A stretch of DNA of 64,000 bases from Streptomyces sp. PR69 (lineage in GTDB: Bacteria > Actinomycetota > Actinomycetes > Streptomycetales > Streptomycetaceae), in the NCBI RefSeq assembly GCF_026420845.1, contig NZ_JAOWCB010000001.1:345107-409106 (forward strand). The letters run 5' to 3'. The notes under the pieces are model-generated. The model saw only the letters and a list, made by a program, of their open reading frames with translations, was not told where the DNA came from and searched no databases. This document shows positions 1 through 8,659 of this stretch, piece after piece (within the stretch, counting starts at the first letter, position 1; each line of letters begins with the position of its first letter). Made by a program: the position numbers and the translations under genes.

Positions 1-668
1 TCGTCGTACGCCAGCCGCCGCCGCACCACCTCCACCCGCTGCTCGGGGTCGCGTGAGGCGCTGACCTCGACGGTGAGCCCGAAACGGTCGAGCAGCTGCG
101 GCCGCAGCTCGCCCTCCTCCGGGTTCATCGTGCCGACGAGCAGAAAGCGGGCCGCGTGCCGTACGGAGACGCCTTCGCGCTCCACGTACGACGCGCCCAT
201 CGCGGCCGCGTCCAGCAGCAGGTCGATCAGATGGTCGTGCAGCAGATTGACCTCGTCGACGTACAGAATCCCGCGGTGCGCGTCGGCGAGCAGTCCGGGC
301 TCGAACGACTTCACGCCCTCCGCCAGCGCCCGCTCGATGTCGAGCGCCCCGACGAGCCGGTCCTCGGAAGCCCCGACGGGCAGTTCGACCAGCCGCGTCG
401 GACGCGAGACGCTCGCCCCGGGCTCGTGTGGCCCGTCAGGGCACTCCAGGTCGGGTGATTGGGGCGCACAGGAGAAACGGCAGCCTGGGACGACGTCTAT
501 GGCGGGCAACAGAGCTGTCAGGCCGCGCACGATCGTGCTCTTCGCGGTGCCCTTCTCCCCTCGGACGAGCACACCGCCGATGCCCGGTTGGACAGCGTTG
601 AGCAGCAGACTCAGCCGCATGTCGTCCATGCCGACGACAGCCGTGAACGGGTAGGGAACCGAGGCCAT
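1..668 (-). CDS. Magnesium/cobalt chelatase ATPase subunit (ChlI/BchI-like), partial
   Basis: The gene starts at ATG 668 and runs off the left edge after about 222 residues. What is visible is an AAA+ domain of the ChlI/BchI type: Walker [10 protein letters not shown] at residues 37-45, the cysteine-bearing PGCRFSCAP segment at 61-69 typical of ChlI proteins, and Walker [11 protein letters not shown] near 134-143. A ribosome binding site AAAGGGG lies nine bases upstream. The family uses ATP to drive Mg or Co insertion into a tetrapyrrole with a large CobN/ChlH subunit. Because it follows cobD and cobQ on the same strand, a cobaltochelatase role is inferred rather than chlorophyll synthesis. 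Actinomycete homologues often carry a C-terminal von Willebrand (ChlD) domain, which would lie outside the window. Confidence 0.88.
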   Translation of the reverse strand, partial: MASVPYPFTAVVGMDDMRLSLLLNAVQPGIGGVLVRGEKGTAKSTIVRGLTALLPAIDVVPGCRFSCAPQSPDLECPDGPHEPGASVSRPTRLVELPVGASEDRLVGALDIERALAEGVKSFEPGLLADAHRGILYVDEVNLLHDHLIDLLLDAAAMGASYVEREGVSVRHAARFLLVGTMNPEEGELRPQLLDRFGLTVEVSASRDPEQRVEVVRRRLAYD

Positions 669-742
669 TAACGGATACCCCTTTCGAGGGAACTGCTGCG
701 AGTGGGTACGTATACACGGTCGCGACGAGCCACGATGGTCCC

Positions 743-832
743 GTGGTCCCCGCCTTCGCGCGGGTGGTCCCGGCACTGCGAAGTCGACTGCCGTACGGGC
801 TCTGTGGTCCCCGCGCACGCGGGGGTGGTCCT
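743..832 (+). CRISPR. Minimal type I-E-like CRISPR remnant: two repeats, one spacer
   Basis: Two 29-base repeats occupy 743-771 and 804-832 and are separated by a 32-base spacer (772-803), exactly the 61-base period of type I-E arrays. They match at 24 of 29 positions. The right copy has the perfect palindromic core CCCCGC-GCAC-GCGGGG and begins GTGGTCCCC, as Streptomyces type I-E repeats do. The left copy is degenerate in the loop and one stem base. A further repeat-end fragment (TGGTCCC) sits at 736-742. No cas gene is in the window. The element lies between cobQ and the chelatase gene, oriented opposite to them by the canonical repeat sense. It is probably a decayed or orphan array. Confidence 0.72.
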
Positions 833-843
833 GCCGGGGGCGC

Positions 844-2394
844 TCACGGCGCCCCCGGCGGGACGAACGGCAACCCAACCAGCGGGCCTGACTCAATGAG
901 CTTCCACAGCGCGTCCGTGTCCGCGTGCTCCTCGATCAGATCGCCCAGCCGGTCCAGCTGCTCCTCGCGCAGCGTGCCGAAAGCAGTGTCGGGAGCGGGG
1001 GTGAACCGCCGCCCCGCGGCCGCAGCAACCTCCCGCAGGAACGCCCGGCGGAACGCGTCGCTCTCCAGAGACCCGTGCCAGTGCGTACCCCACACCGCGC
1101 CGACCCGGCAGCCGTCGAGGAACGGCTCCCCGCCCAGCACCTCGGCGACGCCGTGGTGGATCTCGTAGCCCTCGACATGCTCCCCCAGCGCCTTGCCGGC
1201 CGGGCGCGCGAGTGTCTTGTCACGGGCGAACCGCACCCGTACGGGAAGCAGCCCCAGCCCTTCGACCTCGCCGGCCCGCGACTCCACCTCGTCCTCGATC
1301 CGCTCGCCCAGCGCCTGGAAGCCGCCGCAGATGCCCAGCACGGGACGGCCCTCGGCGGCGCGCCGGGCGAGAGCTTCGGCCAGCCCGCGCTCCCGCAGCC
1401 ACGCCAGGGCGCGCACCGTCCCGCGGGTGCCGGGCACGATCACCAGATCGGCGTCGGCCAGCTCCTGCGGCCGGTCGGCGAAGCGCACCACCACGCCCGG
1501 CTCGGCCGCCAGCGCGTCCACATCCGTGAAGTTGGACATCAGAGGCACCGCGCACACGGCGACCCGCAGCAGGTCCTCGCCGAGCGGCGGCGCGACGGCC
1601 GACTCGCGCACCGCGCCCCGCAGGGAGACCCGCAGTCCGTCCTCCTCGTCGATGCCCAGGCCGTGCGCATAGGGCAGCACGCCGTATGTCCCGCGTCCCG
1701 TCAGCCCGCGGAGCATGTCGAGCCCCGGCTCCAGCAGCGTCACATCGCCGCGGAACTTATTGACGAGATAGCCCGCGACCAGCTGCTGGTCCTCGGCGGC
1801 CAGCAGCGCCGTCGTGCCGAAGAACTGGGCGAACACCCCGCCGCGGTCGATGTCACCGACCACCAGCACCGGCAGGCGGGCGGCCCGGGCGATGCCCATG
1901 TTGACGATGTCGGTGCGCCGGAGATTGATCTCCGCCGGACTGCCCGCCCCCTCGCAGATCACGGCTTCATATGTGCCCCGCAACTGCTCCAGGCACTCCA
2001 CGACGGTCTCGCGCAGGGCGTGCTGCCGTTCCCCGTGGTAGCCGCGGGCGCTCATCTCGCCCACCGGCTTTCCCAGCAGCACCACCTGGCTGGTCCGGTC
2101 GCCGCCCGGCTTGAGCAGGACGGGGTTCATCAGGGCGGTCGGCTCGACACGGGCCGCCTGCGCCTGCATGGCCTGCGCCCGGCCGATCTCCGCACCCTCG
2201 CGGGTCACAAAGGAGTTGAGCGACATGTTCTGGCCCTTGAAGGGCGCGACGCGCACGCCCTGCCGGGCCAGCCAGCGGCAGATGCCGGCGGTGACGACGC
2301 TCTTGCCCGCGTCCGATGTGGTCCCCGCGACCAGCAGCCCGCCGCCGCGACGCCGTCCGCCCCCGGCCGTGCCGCCGTTCACGCTCCTGCTCAT
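844..2394 (-). CDS. cobQ: Cobyric acid synthase (CobQ/CbiP)
   Basis: The 516-residue protein matches the family length. It amidates four side chains of adenosylcobyrinic acid a,c-diamide using glutamine and ATP in the cytoplasm. The N-terminal half has a dethiobiotin-synthetase-like P-loop, [10 protein letters not shown] at 23-32, followed by [10 protein letters not shown], a CobQ hallmark. The C-terminal half is a class I glutamine amidotransferase with the nucleophile in GICGGFQ (Cys356) and a PGTRGT motif near 321. It lies 13 bases downstream of cobD and is very likely co-transcribed with it under the cobalamin riboswitch. The first ~18 residues are a Gly/Arg-rich tail, so a slightly shorter start cannot be excluded. 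Confidence 0.95.
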   Translation of the reverse strand: MSRSVNGGTAGGGRRRGGGLLVAGTTSDAGKSVVTAGICRWLARQGVRVAPFKGQNMSLNSFVTREGAEIGRAQAMQAQAARVEPTALMNPVLLKPGGDRTSQVVLLGKPVGEMSARGYHGERQHALRETVVECLEQLRGTYEAVICEGAGSPAEINLRRTDIVNMGIARAARLPVLVVGDIDRGGVFAQFFGTTALLAAEDQQLVAGYLVNKFRGDVTLLEPGLDMLRGLTGRGTYGVLPYAHGLGIDEEDGLRVSLRGAVRESAVAPPLGEDLLRVAVCAVPLMSNFTDVDALAAEPGVVVRFADRPQELADADLVIVPGTRGTVRALAWLRERGLAEALARRAAEGRPVLGICGGFQALGERIEDEVESRAGEVEGLGLLPVRVRFARDKTLARPAGKALGEHVEGYEIHHGVAEVLGGEPFLDGCRVGAVWGTHWHGSLESDAFRRAFLREVAAAAGRRFTPAPDTAFGTLREEQLDRLGDLIEEHADTDALWKLIESGPLVGLPFVPPGAP

Positions 2395-2407
2395 CTCATC
2401 CCCCCGC

Positions 2408-3598
2408 TCATGGCCTGGCCTTCCGCGCCCGTCGGACGACCGCGTCCGTCCCGATGCGAGCGGCCGCGCAGACCGCCAGCGTCAGCAGGCTCACCCGGCG
2501 CGAGAGCCGTACGGCGCGTTCGATGTCGGCGTACTCCACTTCACGGCCCGCCGCGTTGAGGACGGGCCGGTGCTCGACCCGGCCTCCGTACGACAGGACG
2601 CCGCCCAGCCGCACGCCGAGGGCCCCCGCGAACGCGGCCTCCACCGGGCCCGCGTTGGGGCTCGGGTGCTTGGCGGCGTCCGTGCGCCAGGCCCGTGCCG
2701 CGTCGCGGGCGTTGCCGCCGGCGAGCACCGCGAGGCCCGCGGTGAGCCGGGAGCCCGGCCGGCCGGCCACATCGTCGAGCCGGGCGGCCGCCCAGCCGAA
2801 GCGCCGGTAGCGCGCCGACTTATGGCCGACCATCGCGTCCAGGGTGTTGACCGCGCGGAAGCCGACGAGCCCCGGAACGCCCGCCAACGCGCCCCACACG
2901 AGTGCGCCGACGACGGCGTCTGAGGTGTTCTCGGCCACCGACTCGACCACGGCGCGGGCGATCTGGCGCTCGTCCAGGGCCTGCGGGTCGCGTCCGCACA
3001 GATGCGGCAGCCGCGCCCGGGCGGCTGCCAGATCGCCCGCCGCCAGCGCGTCGCCGATGGCCCGCGCCTCCCGCCCAAGCGACGTACCGCCCACGACCGC
3101 CCAGGTGGCGACGGCGGTCAGCGCGATATGCGCCGCCGCCGGGCCCTGCGCGGCCGCGGGGCGTCCCGTGCTGGCGGCGTATCCGGCCGCGACGGGGCGG
3201 CCGGCGTCCGCACCGGGCCAGGCCGCGACCGGGGAGTGGACCTTCCGTCGACAGGGAGCGCAGGCCGGCGGTGTGCGGGCCGGTGCTGTGCGGGCCGGTG
3301 CTGTGCAGGCTGCGCTGTAGGCGGCGCGCCATGGACGGTGACCGTCCCATGCCCGCGCCGCGCGGGCGAGCAGCACGCCCGTGACCACCGCGCCTCCGGC
3401 GCAGACGGTGGTGTGCAGTGCGCCCCAGCCGCGGTGGTCGCGCCAGAGCGCGCGCTCCACCGCGCCCGCAGCGCGCCCGAACGCGGCGACCGGATGTCCC
3501 CGGCGCGGATCGCCGAACAGCGCGTCTCCCAGGAGGCCGAGGGCCGCGCCCAGGGGGAACGCACGGTCGGCACGCACCGCTGAACCGCAGCCATGCAT
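2408..3598 (-). CDS. cobD: Adenosylcobinamide-phosphate synthase (CobD/CbiB), with an insertion
   Basis: This is an integral membrane enzyme that attaches the aminopropanol(-phosphate) arm to adenosylcobyric acid. The N-terminal LGDALFGDPRRGHPVAAFGR stretch and the conserved C-terminal half (AVVESVAENTSDAVVG, GFRAVNTLDAMVGH) are diagnostic. At 396 residues it is longer than the usual ~310-320 because of a low-complexity Ala/Pro/Arg insertion at about residues 85-150, including the TAPAR-TAPAR repeat encoded by a 15-base direct repeat near 3285-3312. ATG 3598 follows a GTGAGGA ribosome binding site. It is the first gene after the cobalamin riboswitch. Confidence 0.93.
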   Translation of the reverse strand: MHGCGSAVRADRAFPLGAALGLLGDALFGDPRRGHPVAAFGRAAGAVERALWRDHRGWGALHTTVCAGGAVVTGVLLARAARAWDGHRPWRAAYSAACTAPARTAPARTPPACAPCRRKVHSPVAAWPGADAGRPVAAGYAASTGRPAAAQGPAAAHIALTAVATWAVVGGTSLGREARAIGDALAAGDLAAARARLPHLCGRDPQALDERQIARAVVESVAENTSDAVVGALVWGALAGVPGLVGFRAVNTLDAMVGHKSARYRRFGWAAARLDDVAGRPGSRLTAGLAVLAGGNARDAARAWRTDAAKHPSPNAGPVEAAFAGALGVRLGGVLSYGGRVEHRPVLNAAGREVEYADIERAVRLSRRVSLLTLAVCAAARIGTDAVVRRARKARP

Positions 3599-3639
3599 GG
3601 CGATATGTCCTCACTCAGGGTCCGCGCCCCGGCTTGACG

Positions 3640-3805
3640 TGAACGGCGGTGAGAGTTCCTGGCTCCCGGGGGCGGCTGGCGCCCCCGGTGACAGTGGCGG
3701 GACCGCGCCGGATTCGCACCGGCTTCCTCTGCTGCCGCCGTAGTTGGCCTCGGCAGTCCACCATGCCCGCGAAGGCCCGTCAACTCGCCTTGACCTGCGA
3801 CGGGA
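3640..3805 (-). promoter_or_regulatory. Cobalamin (B12) riboswitch upstream of cobD
   Basis: On the minus strand this leader contains the conserved core GAAGCCGGTGCGAATCCGGC directly followed by GCGGTCCCGCCACTGT (about 3694-3726), and then a B12-box-like GAGCCAGGAACTCT (about 3652-3665). This order is characteristic of cobalamin riboswitches. The element ends about 50 bases before the cobD start, so coenzyme B12 binding would repress cobD, cobQ and probably the chelatase gene. The outer boundaries are estimates. Confidence 0.93.
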
Positions 3806-3895
3806 CAGTGTGCTGAGCCCCACATTCCGCGCGCGCGGCGGGCGTGCGAGGGGGCGCGCGGAGGGCATGCGACGGGCAAACGGCGGGCATGCGAA

Positions 3896-3933
3896 GGCCG
3901 GTTCCGGCGCCGGAGAAGGCGTCGGAACCGGCC
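3896..3933 (-). terminator. Hairpin terminator after the Pit operon
   Basis: A perfect 11-bp stem (GGCCGGTTCCG at 3896-3906 with CGGAACCGGCC at 3923-3933) and a 16-base loop lie just past the stop of the small membrane protein gene. There is no T run, as is common in Streptomyces. Confidence 0.7.
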
Positions 3934-3966
3934 GACGGGCGGTGTTGCGCGGGTGGGGCCCGGACC

Positions 3967-4188
3967 TCAGGCGACGATCAGCGAGATCCCGTACGCCACG
4001 GCCGCGGCGCACAGCGCGAAGCAGACGTACGCACCGGTGCGCGCCAGCGGTGCGGAACCGCCGTCCGCGGCGGCGGTCTCCTGCTTGCTCAGGCCGAGGA
4101 TGCCCAGGGTGAACAGGCCCACGAGGGCGACGGTGGCGACGAGGCTCACGCCGAAGACGGAGCCGAGGGCTGCCCAGTCAATGCTCAT
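3967..4188 (-). CDS. Small two-TM membrane protein, Pit-associated
   Basis: The protein has 73 residues and two hydrophobic segments (about 9-33 and 50-72) joined by a short polar loop. I recognise no enzymatic motif. It lies 40 bases downstream of the phosphate transporter gene on the same strand and ends before a shared hairpin, so it is probably expressed with the transporter. It may be a small partner or regulator of the transporter, but this is inferred only from position. The ATG at 4188 has no strong Shine-Dalgarno match; a GGAAGAT-like segment is the closest. Confidence 0.75.
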   Translation of the reverse strand: MSIDWAALGSVFGVSLVATVALVGLFTLGILGLSKQETAAADGGSAPLARTGAYVCFALCAAAVAYGISLIVA

Positions 4189-4228
4189 TTTGTCTCGTGT
4201 CTTCCGTGAAGATCTTCCGTGGAGCCGC

Positions 4229-5494
4229 TCAGACGGCGGCGGAGCGCGCCGGCTCGGCGGGGGGAGCGGACGGAGCCGGGATGGTGGCCGACAGATCGGC
4301 CGGGGCGCCGGCGGGCGGCGGGGTGACGGCCGCGATCGCGGTGGTCACGACACCGGGCTCGCCGGCGCCGTCCGTGTCGCCGCTGCCCGGGGCGTCGACG
4401 TCGTTGACATTGGTGTGGTTGACCACCTGGCGGCGGGAGATGACCCAGATCGCGGCGCAGGAGGCGACCAGGAAGATCGCGACGGCGGCCACACCCCAGT
4501 CGCCCTGCCGGGCGACGAACTCCGCCACCGCGGCGACCAGGCCCGCGGCCGGCAGGGTCAGACCCCAGGCGACGAACATCCGGGTCGCGGTCGACCAGCG
4601 GACCACACCGCCCTTGCGGCCCAGGCCCGCGCCCATCACGGCGCCGGAGCAGGAGTGTGTGGTCGACAGGGAGAAGCCCAGGTGGGAGGAGGCGAGGATG
4701 ACGGTGGCCGCGCTGGTCTGGGCGGCGAAGCCCTGCTGCGGCTGGAGGTCGGTCAGGCCCTTGCCCATGGTGCGGATGATGCGCCAGCCGCCGAGGTACG
4801 TGCCCAGCGCGATGGCGAGGCCCGCGGAGAGGATGACCCACATCGGGGGGTTGGAGCCGGGCGCGAGCACTCCGCCGGCGACCAGCGCCAGCGTGATGAT
4901 GCCCATGGTCTTCTGCGCGTCATTGGTGCCGTGGGCGAGCGAGACCAGGCCCGCGGAGGCGATCTGGCCGTTGCGGTAGCCCTTGGCCTGGGCCTTGGGG
5001 GCGGTGTTCTTGCCGATCTTGTAGGTCAGCCGGGCGGAGAAGTACGCGGCGACGCCTGCCACCAGCGGGGCGGCTATCGCGGGGATCAGCACCTTGGTCA
5101 CGACGACGCCGCCGTTGACGCCGCTGACGCCGATGGAAGCGATGGTGGCGCCGATCAGACCGCCCATGAGGGCGTGGGAGGAGCTGGAGGGCAGACCGAT
5201 CAGCCAGGTCAGCAGGTTCCAGAGGATGGCGCCGACGAGCGCCGCGAGGATCACTTCCGGGGCGATGCCTGTCTCGTCGACCAGTCCCTTGGAGATCGTC
5301 TTGGCGACCTCCACCGAGAGAAACGCGCCGACGAGGTTGAGCACGGCGGACATGGCCACCGCCGTCTTTGGCTTCAGAGCGCCGGTCGAGATGGTCGTCG
5401 CCATCGCGTTGGCGGTGTCGTGGAAACCGTTCGTGAAATCGAACACGAGAGCTGTCACGATCACGATCGCGAGCAGCAGCGTGATGTGTTCCAT
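4229..5494 (-). CDS. pit: Low-affinity inorganic phosphate transporter (Pit/PiT family)
   Basis: The 421-residue membrane protein carries the PiT signature twice: the N-terminal FDFTNGFHDTANAMAT (about 19-34), and a second copy around SLAHGTNDAQKTMG in the middle of the chain. This duplicated GxNDxxK-type motif binds the metal-phosphate substrate. The family takes up metal-phosphate (for example MgHPO4) driven by protons. The last ~70 residues are a Pro/Ala-rich cytoplasmic tail. It leads a two-gene operon and is preceded by a clear PHO box, which predicts control by the PhoR-PhoP system. Confidence 0.95.
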   Translation of the reverse strand: MEHITLLLAIVIVTALVFDFTNGFHDTANAMATTISTGALKPKTAVAMSAVLNLVGAFLSVEVAKTISKGLVDETGIAPEVILAALVGAILWNLLTWLIGLPSSSSHALMGGLIGATIASIGVSGVNGGVVVTKVLIPAIAAPLVAGVAAYFSARLTYKIGKNTAPKAQAKGYRNGQIASAGLVSLAHGTNDAQKTMGIITLALVAGGVLAPGSNPPMWVILSAGLAIALGTYLGGWRIIRTMGKGLTDLQPQQGFAAQTSAATVILASSHLGFSLSTTHSCSGAVMGAGLGRKGGVVRWSTATRMFVAWGLTLPAAGLVAAVAEFVARQGDWGVAAVAIFLVASCAAIWVISRRQVVNHTNVNDVDAPGSGDTDGAGEPGVVTTAIAAVTPPPAGAPADLSATIPAPSAPPAEPARSAAV

Positions 5495-5540
5495 TTACCC
5501 AGGCAATCTATTGGCGTCAGTGGCTGGCCGACTGTAAGTA

Positions 5541-5563
5541 ACCTAGGTGAACGAAAGGTGAAC
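5541..5563 (-). promoter_or_regulatory. PHO box (PhoP binding direct repeats) before pit
   Basis: The minus strand reads GTTCACCTTTC then GTTCACCTAGG at 5563-5542: two direct repeat units with the 11-base spacing of Streptomyces PhoP sites. A degenerate third unit (TTACTTACAGT) may follow. The site lies about 50-70 bases before the pit start codon. PhoP could activate or repress depending on its position relative to the promoter, which I cannot fix. Confidence 0.85.
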
Positions 5564-5691
5564 TGAGCAGGGCTCCCTGGTGTCCGTGGCTTGTTCTGGC
5601 GTGCGAGATCGCGTATCTCCCTTTTCGATTCTGTCCGGCCAAATCCCCCGGGCACCCGAGCATGATCTGGGCATGCCCGAGCAGCCCCACG

Positions 5692-5735
5692 GGGGAAGGG
5701 CCGAGCGGGAAGGGCCGAGCGGGAAGGGCCGGGCA
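5692..5735 (+). repeat. Short tandem repeat, GGGAAGGGCCGA-like unit, about three copies
   Basis: Three near-identical 13-base units with the core GGAAGGGCCG follow each other in the leader of the downstream hydrolase gene. The element has no recognised function and probably arose by slippage. Confidence 0.6.
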
Positions 5736-5859
5736 GCCCCGCCAGGGCCGCGCGGCCGCGGCCCGGAGAACGGCTGGCGAAGGCCTGATCGTGGACGTCC
5801 CTGACCCCCGCGGCCCCCGTCCGCTGGCAGCGCGGGGACCGGCTGCCGACACTGGAACG

Positions 5860-6987
5860 GTGCGCCCGGCTACCACGGCGGCAGCGGCCGCCACCACACT
5901 GATCGGCGTCGGAGCGGCCGCGGTCGCGGCCGGCCGCTACGCGAGCGCCGCCGTGCTCAGAGCGCCCTCCCGGCAGCCCCTGCCCGGCGACCCCCGGCTC
6001 ACCGTCCATGCCACCGCCCCCGGCCAGGTGACCCTCACCCGCAGCCTGGCCTCGCTGCGCCCCGGCCTGTACGGCATCGAGGGCCCTGGCCTGCATGCCG
6101 TCGTGGGCCCCGTCCTCGACGGCGCCCGGCATCCCGTGGACACGGTGGTGCGCAGACTGGAGCGCGTCAGCCACGGCAGCCTCGAACCGGGCGCTCGGGT
6201 CCGGCTCACACCGCGTGTGCACAGCGGCGACCCCAGGAGCGCCCTCGGCCTGCCGTGCCGCGATGTCACGGTCCCCGGAGAGCTGGGCGGCCTGCCCGCG
6301 TGGTTCATCCCCGGCGCCCGCACCACCTGGGTCATCACCGTGCACGGCCTGGGCGCCACACGGGAACACCCCATGAACCTGATCCCCTTCCTGCACGCCC
6401 AGCGGCTGCCTGTCCTCGACCCCGCCTACCGCGGAGACGACGGCGCGCCCCGGCCCCCGGACGGCCTCGGACACCTCGGTGACTCCGAATGGCGCGACCT
6501 GGACGCCGCCATCCGCTACGCGCTGCACCACGGCGCGCAGCGCGTCATCCTCCACGGCTGGTCCACCGGCGCGTCGATGGCCCTCCACGCCGCCGCGCAC
6601 TGCGCCCTGCGTGACCGGATCAGCGGACTCGTCCTGGACTCCCCGGTCCTCGACTGGGAGTCGACCGTGCGCGCCCTGGCCCGGGCCCGCAGAACCCCCG
6701 CCCCGCTGCTGCCGCTCGCGGTGCGCGCGGCCCAGGGCAGGACGGGGCTGCACGCGGACCGGCTGCGCTCCACCACCCTGCCGGCCGCCCTGCGGACGCC
6801 GACCCTCCTCTTCCACGGCCCCGAGGACGTCCTCGCGCCCTGGCAGCCGTCTCGCGAACTCGCCGCCCGCAATCCCGGACTGATCGCCCTCCACACCGTC
6901 CGCCACGCCCCGCACGCCGCCATGTGGAACGCCGATCCGGCCCGCTACGAAGAGGCCCTCCGGCGCTTCCTCACCCCCCTGATGTAA
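5860..6987 (+). CDS. Alpha/beta hydrolase with N-terminal membrane anchor
   Basis: The protein has about 375 residues from GTG 5860. An N-terminal hydrophobic Ala-rich segment suggests a membrane anchor or signal. The C-terminal ~230 residues form a hydrolase fold: the oxyanion region WVITVHGLGATREH, the nucleophile elbow GWSTGAS, a likely acid in the segment FHGPEDVLAPW, and a histidine in HAPHAAMW near the end. Substrate is unknown; this resembles dienelactone-hydrolase/lysophospholipase-like actinomycete proteins. The open frame extends to ATG 5662, and GTG 5791 has a good GAAGG site, but the N-terminal sequence from 5860 (RPATT...) looks like homologues I remember. The start is therefore uncertain. 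Confidence 0.8.
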   Translation: MRPATTAAAAATTLIGVGAAAVAAGRYASAAVLRAPSRQPLPGDPRLTVHATAPGQVTLTRSLASLRPGLYGIEGPGLHAVVGPVLDGARHPVDTVVRRLERVSHGSLEPGARVRLTPRVHSGDPRSALGLPCRDVTVPGELGGLPAWFIPGARTTWVITVHGLGATREHPMNLIPFLHAQRLPVLDPAYRGDDGAPRPPDGLGHLGDSEWRDLDAAIRYALHHGAQRVILHGWSTGASMALHAAAHCALRDRISGLVLDSPVLDWESTVRALARARRTPAPLLPLAVRAAQGRTGLHADRLRSTTLPAALRTPTLLFHGPEDVLAPWQPSRELAARNPGLIALHTVRHAPHAAMWNADPARYEEALRRFLTPLM

Positions 6988-7096
6988 CCGCTGATGTGAC
7001 CATCCCCGTTGAGTAACCGCCTGCTCACCCGGCCACCAGGTCCGGCCGGGGGGATTCCGTTTGGGCTTTCGGGCCGTCAGCGGGAAGACTGCTCCC

Positions 7097-8605
7097 GTGA
7101 CGTCCCGAAAGCCTGATGAGCAATTGGCGCGCAACTCCAGACTCCGTCTTGTCCGCCCGCGATCCCTCGCCACCGCACGACGGGCCGTGACGACCCGGCG
7201 CACCCGTCCGGCCCCCCGTCCGCCCGAGGGCACGCCGGCCCCCGCAGAGCTGGCCCGCCAGGCCAGGGCGGTGCTCGCGGACGCGGTGCGCATCGCCCGC
7301 TGGGCGGCCGCCGGACACGCGCCCGCTCTCACCGCCCCGCTCACCGACCGGGCGTCGCTGGAACGGGCCGCCGCCGCCCTGGAACTGACGCCGCTCCAGG
7401 TGCGGGCCGGATGGGACCGCGCACGCCTCGCCGGGCTGGTCGAGGTGCACGGCGACACCGTCCGCCCGGGCTGGCGGCTGCGTGCGTGGGACCGCGACGA
7501 CATGGCCGTGCTGCGCGGCTGGGTCGCCCTCTTCGACGCCTGGTCACTGGCCCATCCGGCCCCCGGCGACGCGGCCCCCGCCGCCGTCGCGGAGGCCGTC
7601 GAGGCCGTGCCGCAGGTCCTCTCCCTCCTGCAGCTGTCCGCCGGCCCCGTGGCCATGCCCGCCCTGCTCGACCTGCTGCAGCAGCGCGTCGCCGAACTGC
7701 GCGAGGAACGCTGTGAAGTCCCCCTGCCCCCCGGTGAAGCGGCCCCGTGCGGCACGACCCCTGGGCATGCCGTCCCCGCGGATGCCGCCTCCGGGAATGT
7801 CCCCTCCGGGAATGTCCCCTCCGGGAATGTCCCCTCCGGGGATGCTGCTTCTGGGGGTGCGGCCCCCATCGCGACACCTTCCCTGACGCTCTCCTCTCTC
7901 CTCGACTGGGCCATGGAAGGCCTCTGTGCCGTCGGCGCCCTGACGCTGGATCAGGGCCAGGCCACCCTCACCCCCCTCGGAAACTGGGCGGTCTGGGTCA
8001 AACTTGAGCAGATCTGTGTCGCCGCCCAGAGCCCTGCGGGCAATATCGAGCAGTCGGCGGAGGACATGCTGCGCGGCTGCGCCCGTCTCACCCCCGGCCC
8101 GGCCCGCGATGAATACCGGGCCTGGCTGGCCGCCCGCCCCGTCTCCAGCGCCGTCGCCGAACTTCTCGCCGTCGCCCGCGGCGAGGACGCCCTGCTGCGC
8201 GGCCTCGCCTTCGAGGCCCTCCGCGTCGTCGGCGCACCCGCGGAACCGGATGTGCGCGCCGCTGCCGACGAGCCCTCACTCCGCCCCTACGCCCTGCTCT
8301 GGCTCGCCGAATACGAGGGCGTCGACCCCGAGGACGCGGCCGACGTCCTCACCCGTGAAGAGGCGACCTGGCTCTGGGTGGACACCGCGGCCGCCGTCAC
8401 CGACCACGGCGAACCCCAGCTGCTGCTGCGCCATCTCGACTCCGCCGTCCAGAACACCGTCCCCGCGCTGCTCGAAGAAGTCCGCGCCGGGGGCCACCCG
8501 CGCACCGTGCAGGTCCTGGTGGCCCTCGCCGCCGCCCACCCGGACCCCGCCCTGGCCAAGGCCGTGCGCCGCGCCGCCTTCCAGGTGCACACCGGAGGCG
8601 CCTAG
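7097..8605 (+). CDS. Conserved hypothetical protein, helical, unknown function
   Basis: I do not recognise this ~502-residue protein. From GTG 7097 (GGGAAG nine bases upstream) it has an Arg-rich N terminus, an Ala/Leu-rich helical middle resembling a winged-helix or scaffold region (about 60-150), a low-complexity linker with the pentapeptide SGNVP repeated three times (about 235-252), and a C-terminal ~250 residues of short acidic/leucine helices that could be HEAT-like. No catalytic motif, signal peptide or membrane segment is seen. It stands alone on the plus strand between the hydrolase gene and a convergent VOC gene. Confidence 0.75.
   Translation: MTSRKPDEQLARNSRLRLVRPRSLATARRAVTTRRTRPAPRPPEGTPAPAELARQARAVLADAVRIARWAAAGHAPALTAPLTDRASLERAAAALELTPLQVRAGWDRARLAGLVEVHGDTVRPGWRLRAWDRDDMAVLRGWVALFDAWSLAHPAPGDAAPAAVAEAVEAVPQVLSLLQLSAGPVAMPALLDLLQQRVAELREERCEVPLPPGEAAPCGTTPGHAVPADAASGNVPSGNVPSGNVPSGDAASGGAAPIATPSLTLSSLLDWAMEGLCAVGALTLDQGQATLTPLGNWAVWVKLEQICVAAQSPAGNIEQSAEDMLRGCARLTPGPARDEYRAWLAARPVSSAVAELLAVARGEDALLRGLAFEALRVVGAPAEPDVRAAADEPSLRPYALLWLAEYEGVDPEDAADVLTREEATWLWVDTAAAVTDHGEPQLLLRHLDSAVQNTVPALLEEVRAGGHPRTVQVLVALAAAHPDPALAKAVRRAAFQVHTGGA
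7790..7850 (+). repeat. In-frame 15-base tandem repeat inside the hypothetical gene
   Basis: The unit CTCCGGGAATGTCCC occurs three times in perfect tandem, flanked by partial copies, and encodes SGNVP pentapeptides. The 15-base period preserves the frame, so copy number could vary without breaking the protein. Confidence 0.9.
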
Positions 8606-8625
8606 GAGTGCCCCCGGCGCCACGG

Positions 8626-8649
8626 GCCGCCCCCGGACCCGGGGGCGGC
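8626..8649. terminator. Shared hairpin between convergent genes
   Basis: A perfect 10-bp stem (GCCGCCCCCG / CGGGGGCGGC) with a four-base loop GACC lies between two converging stop codons at 8605 and 8660. Confidence 0.75.
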
Positions 8650-8659
8650 GGGAGGGACA

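Noticed and set aside
3953..5566. Plus-strand open frame of 537 codons over pit
   Set aside because: Antisense to the well-supported phosphate transporter; Gly/Asp-rich shadow.
7790..7850. Possible CRISPR array
   Set aside because: Units are 15 bases in direct tandem without spacers and encode in-frame peptides.
5461..7914. Minus-strand open frame of 817 codons
   Set aside because: It lies antisense to the hydrolase gene and the first half of the unknown gene; composition is Arg/Gly/Ala-rich with a pseudo-repeat TFPEG from the tandem repeat.
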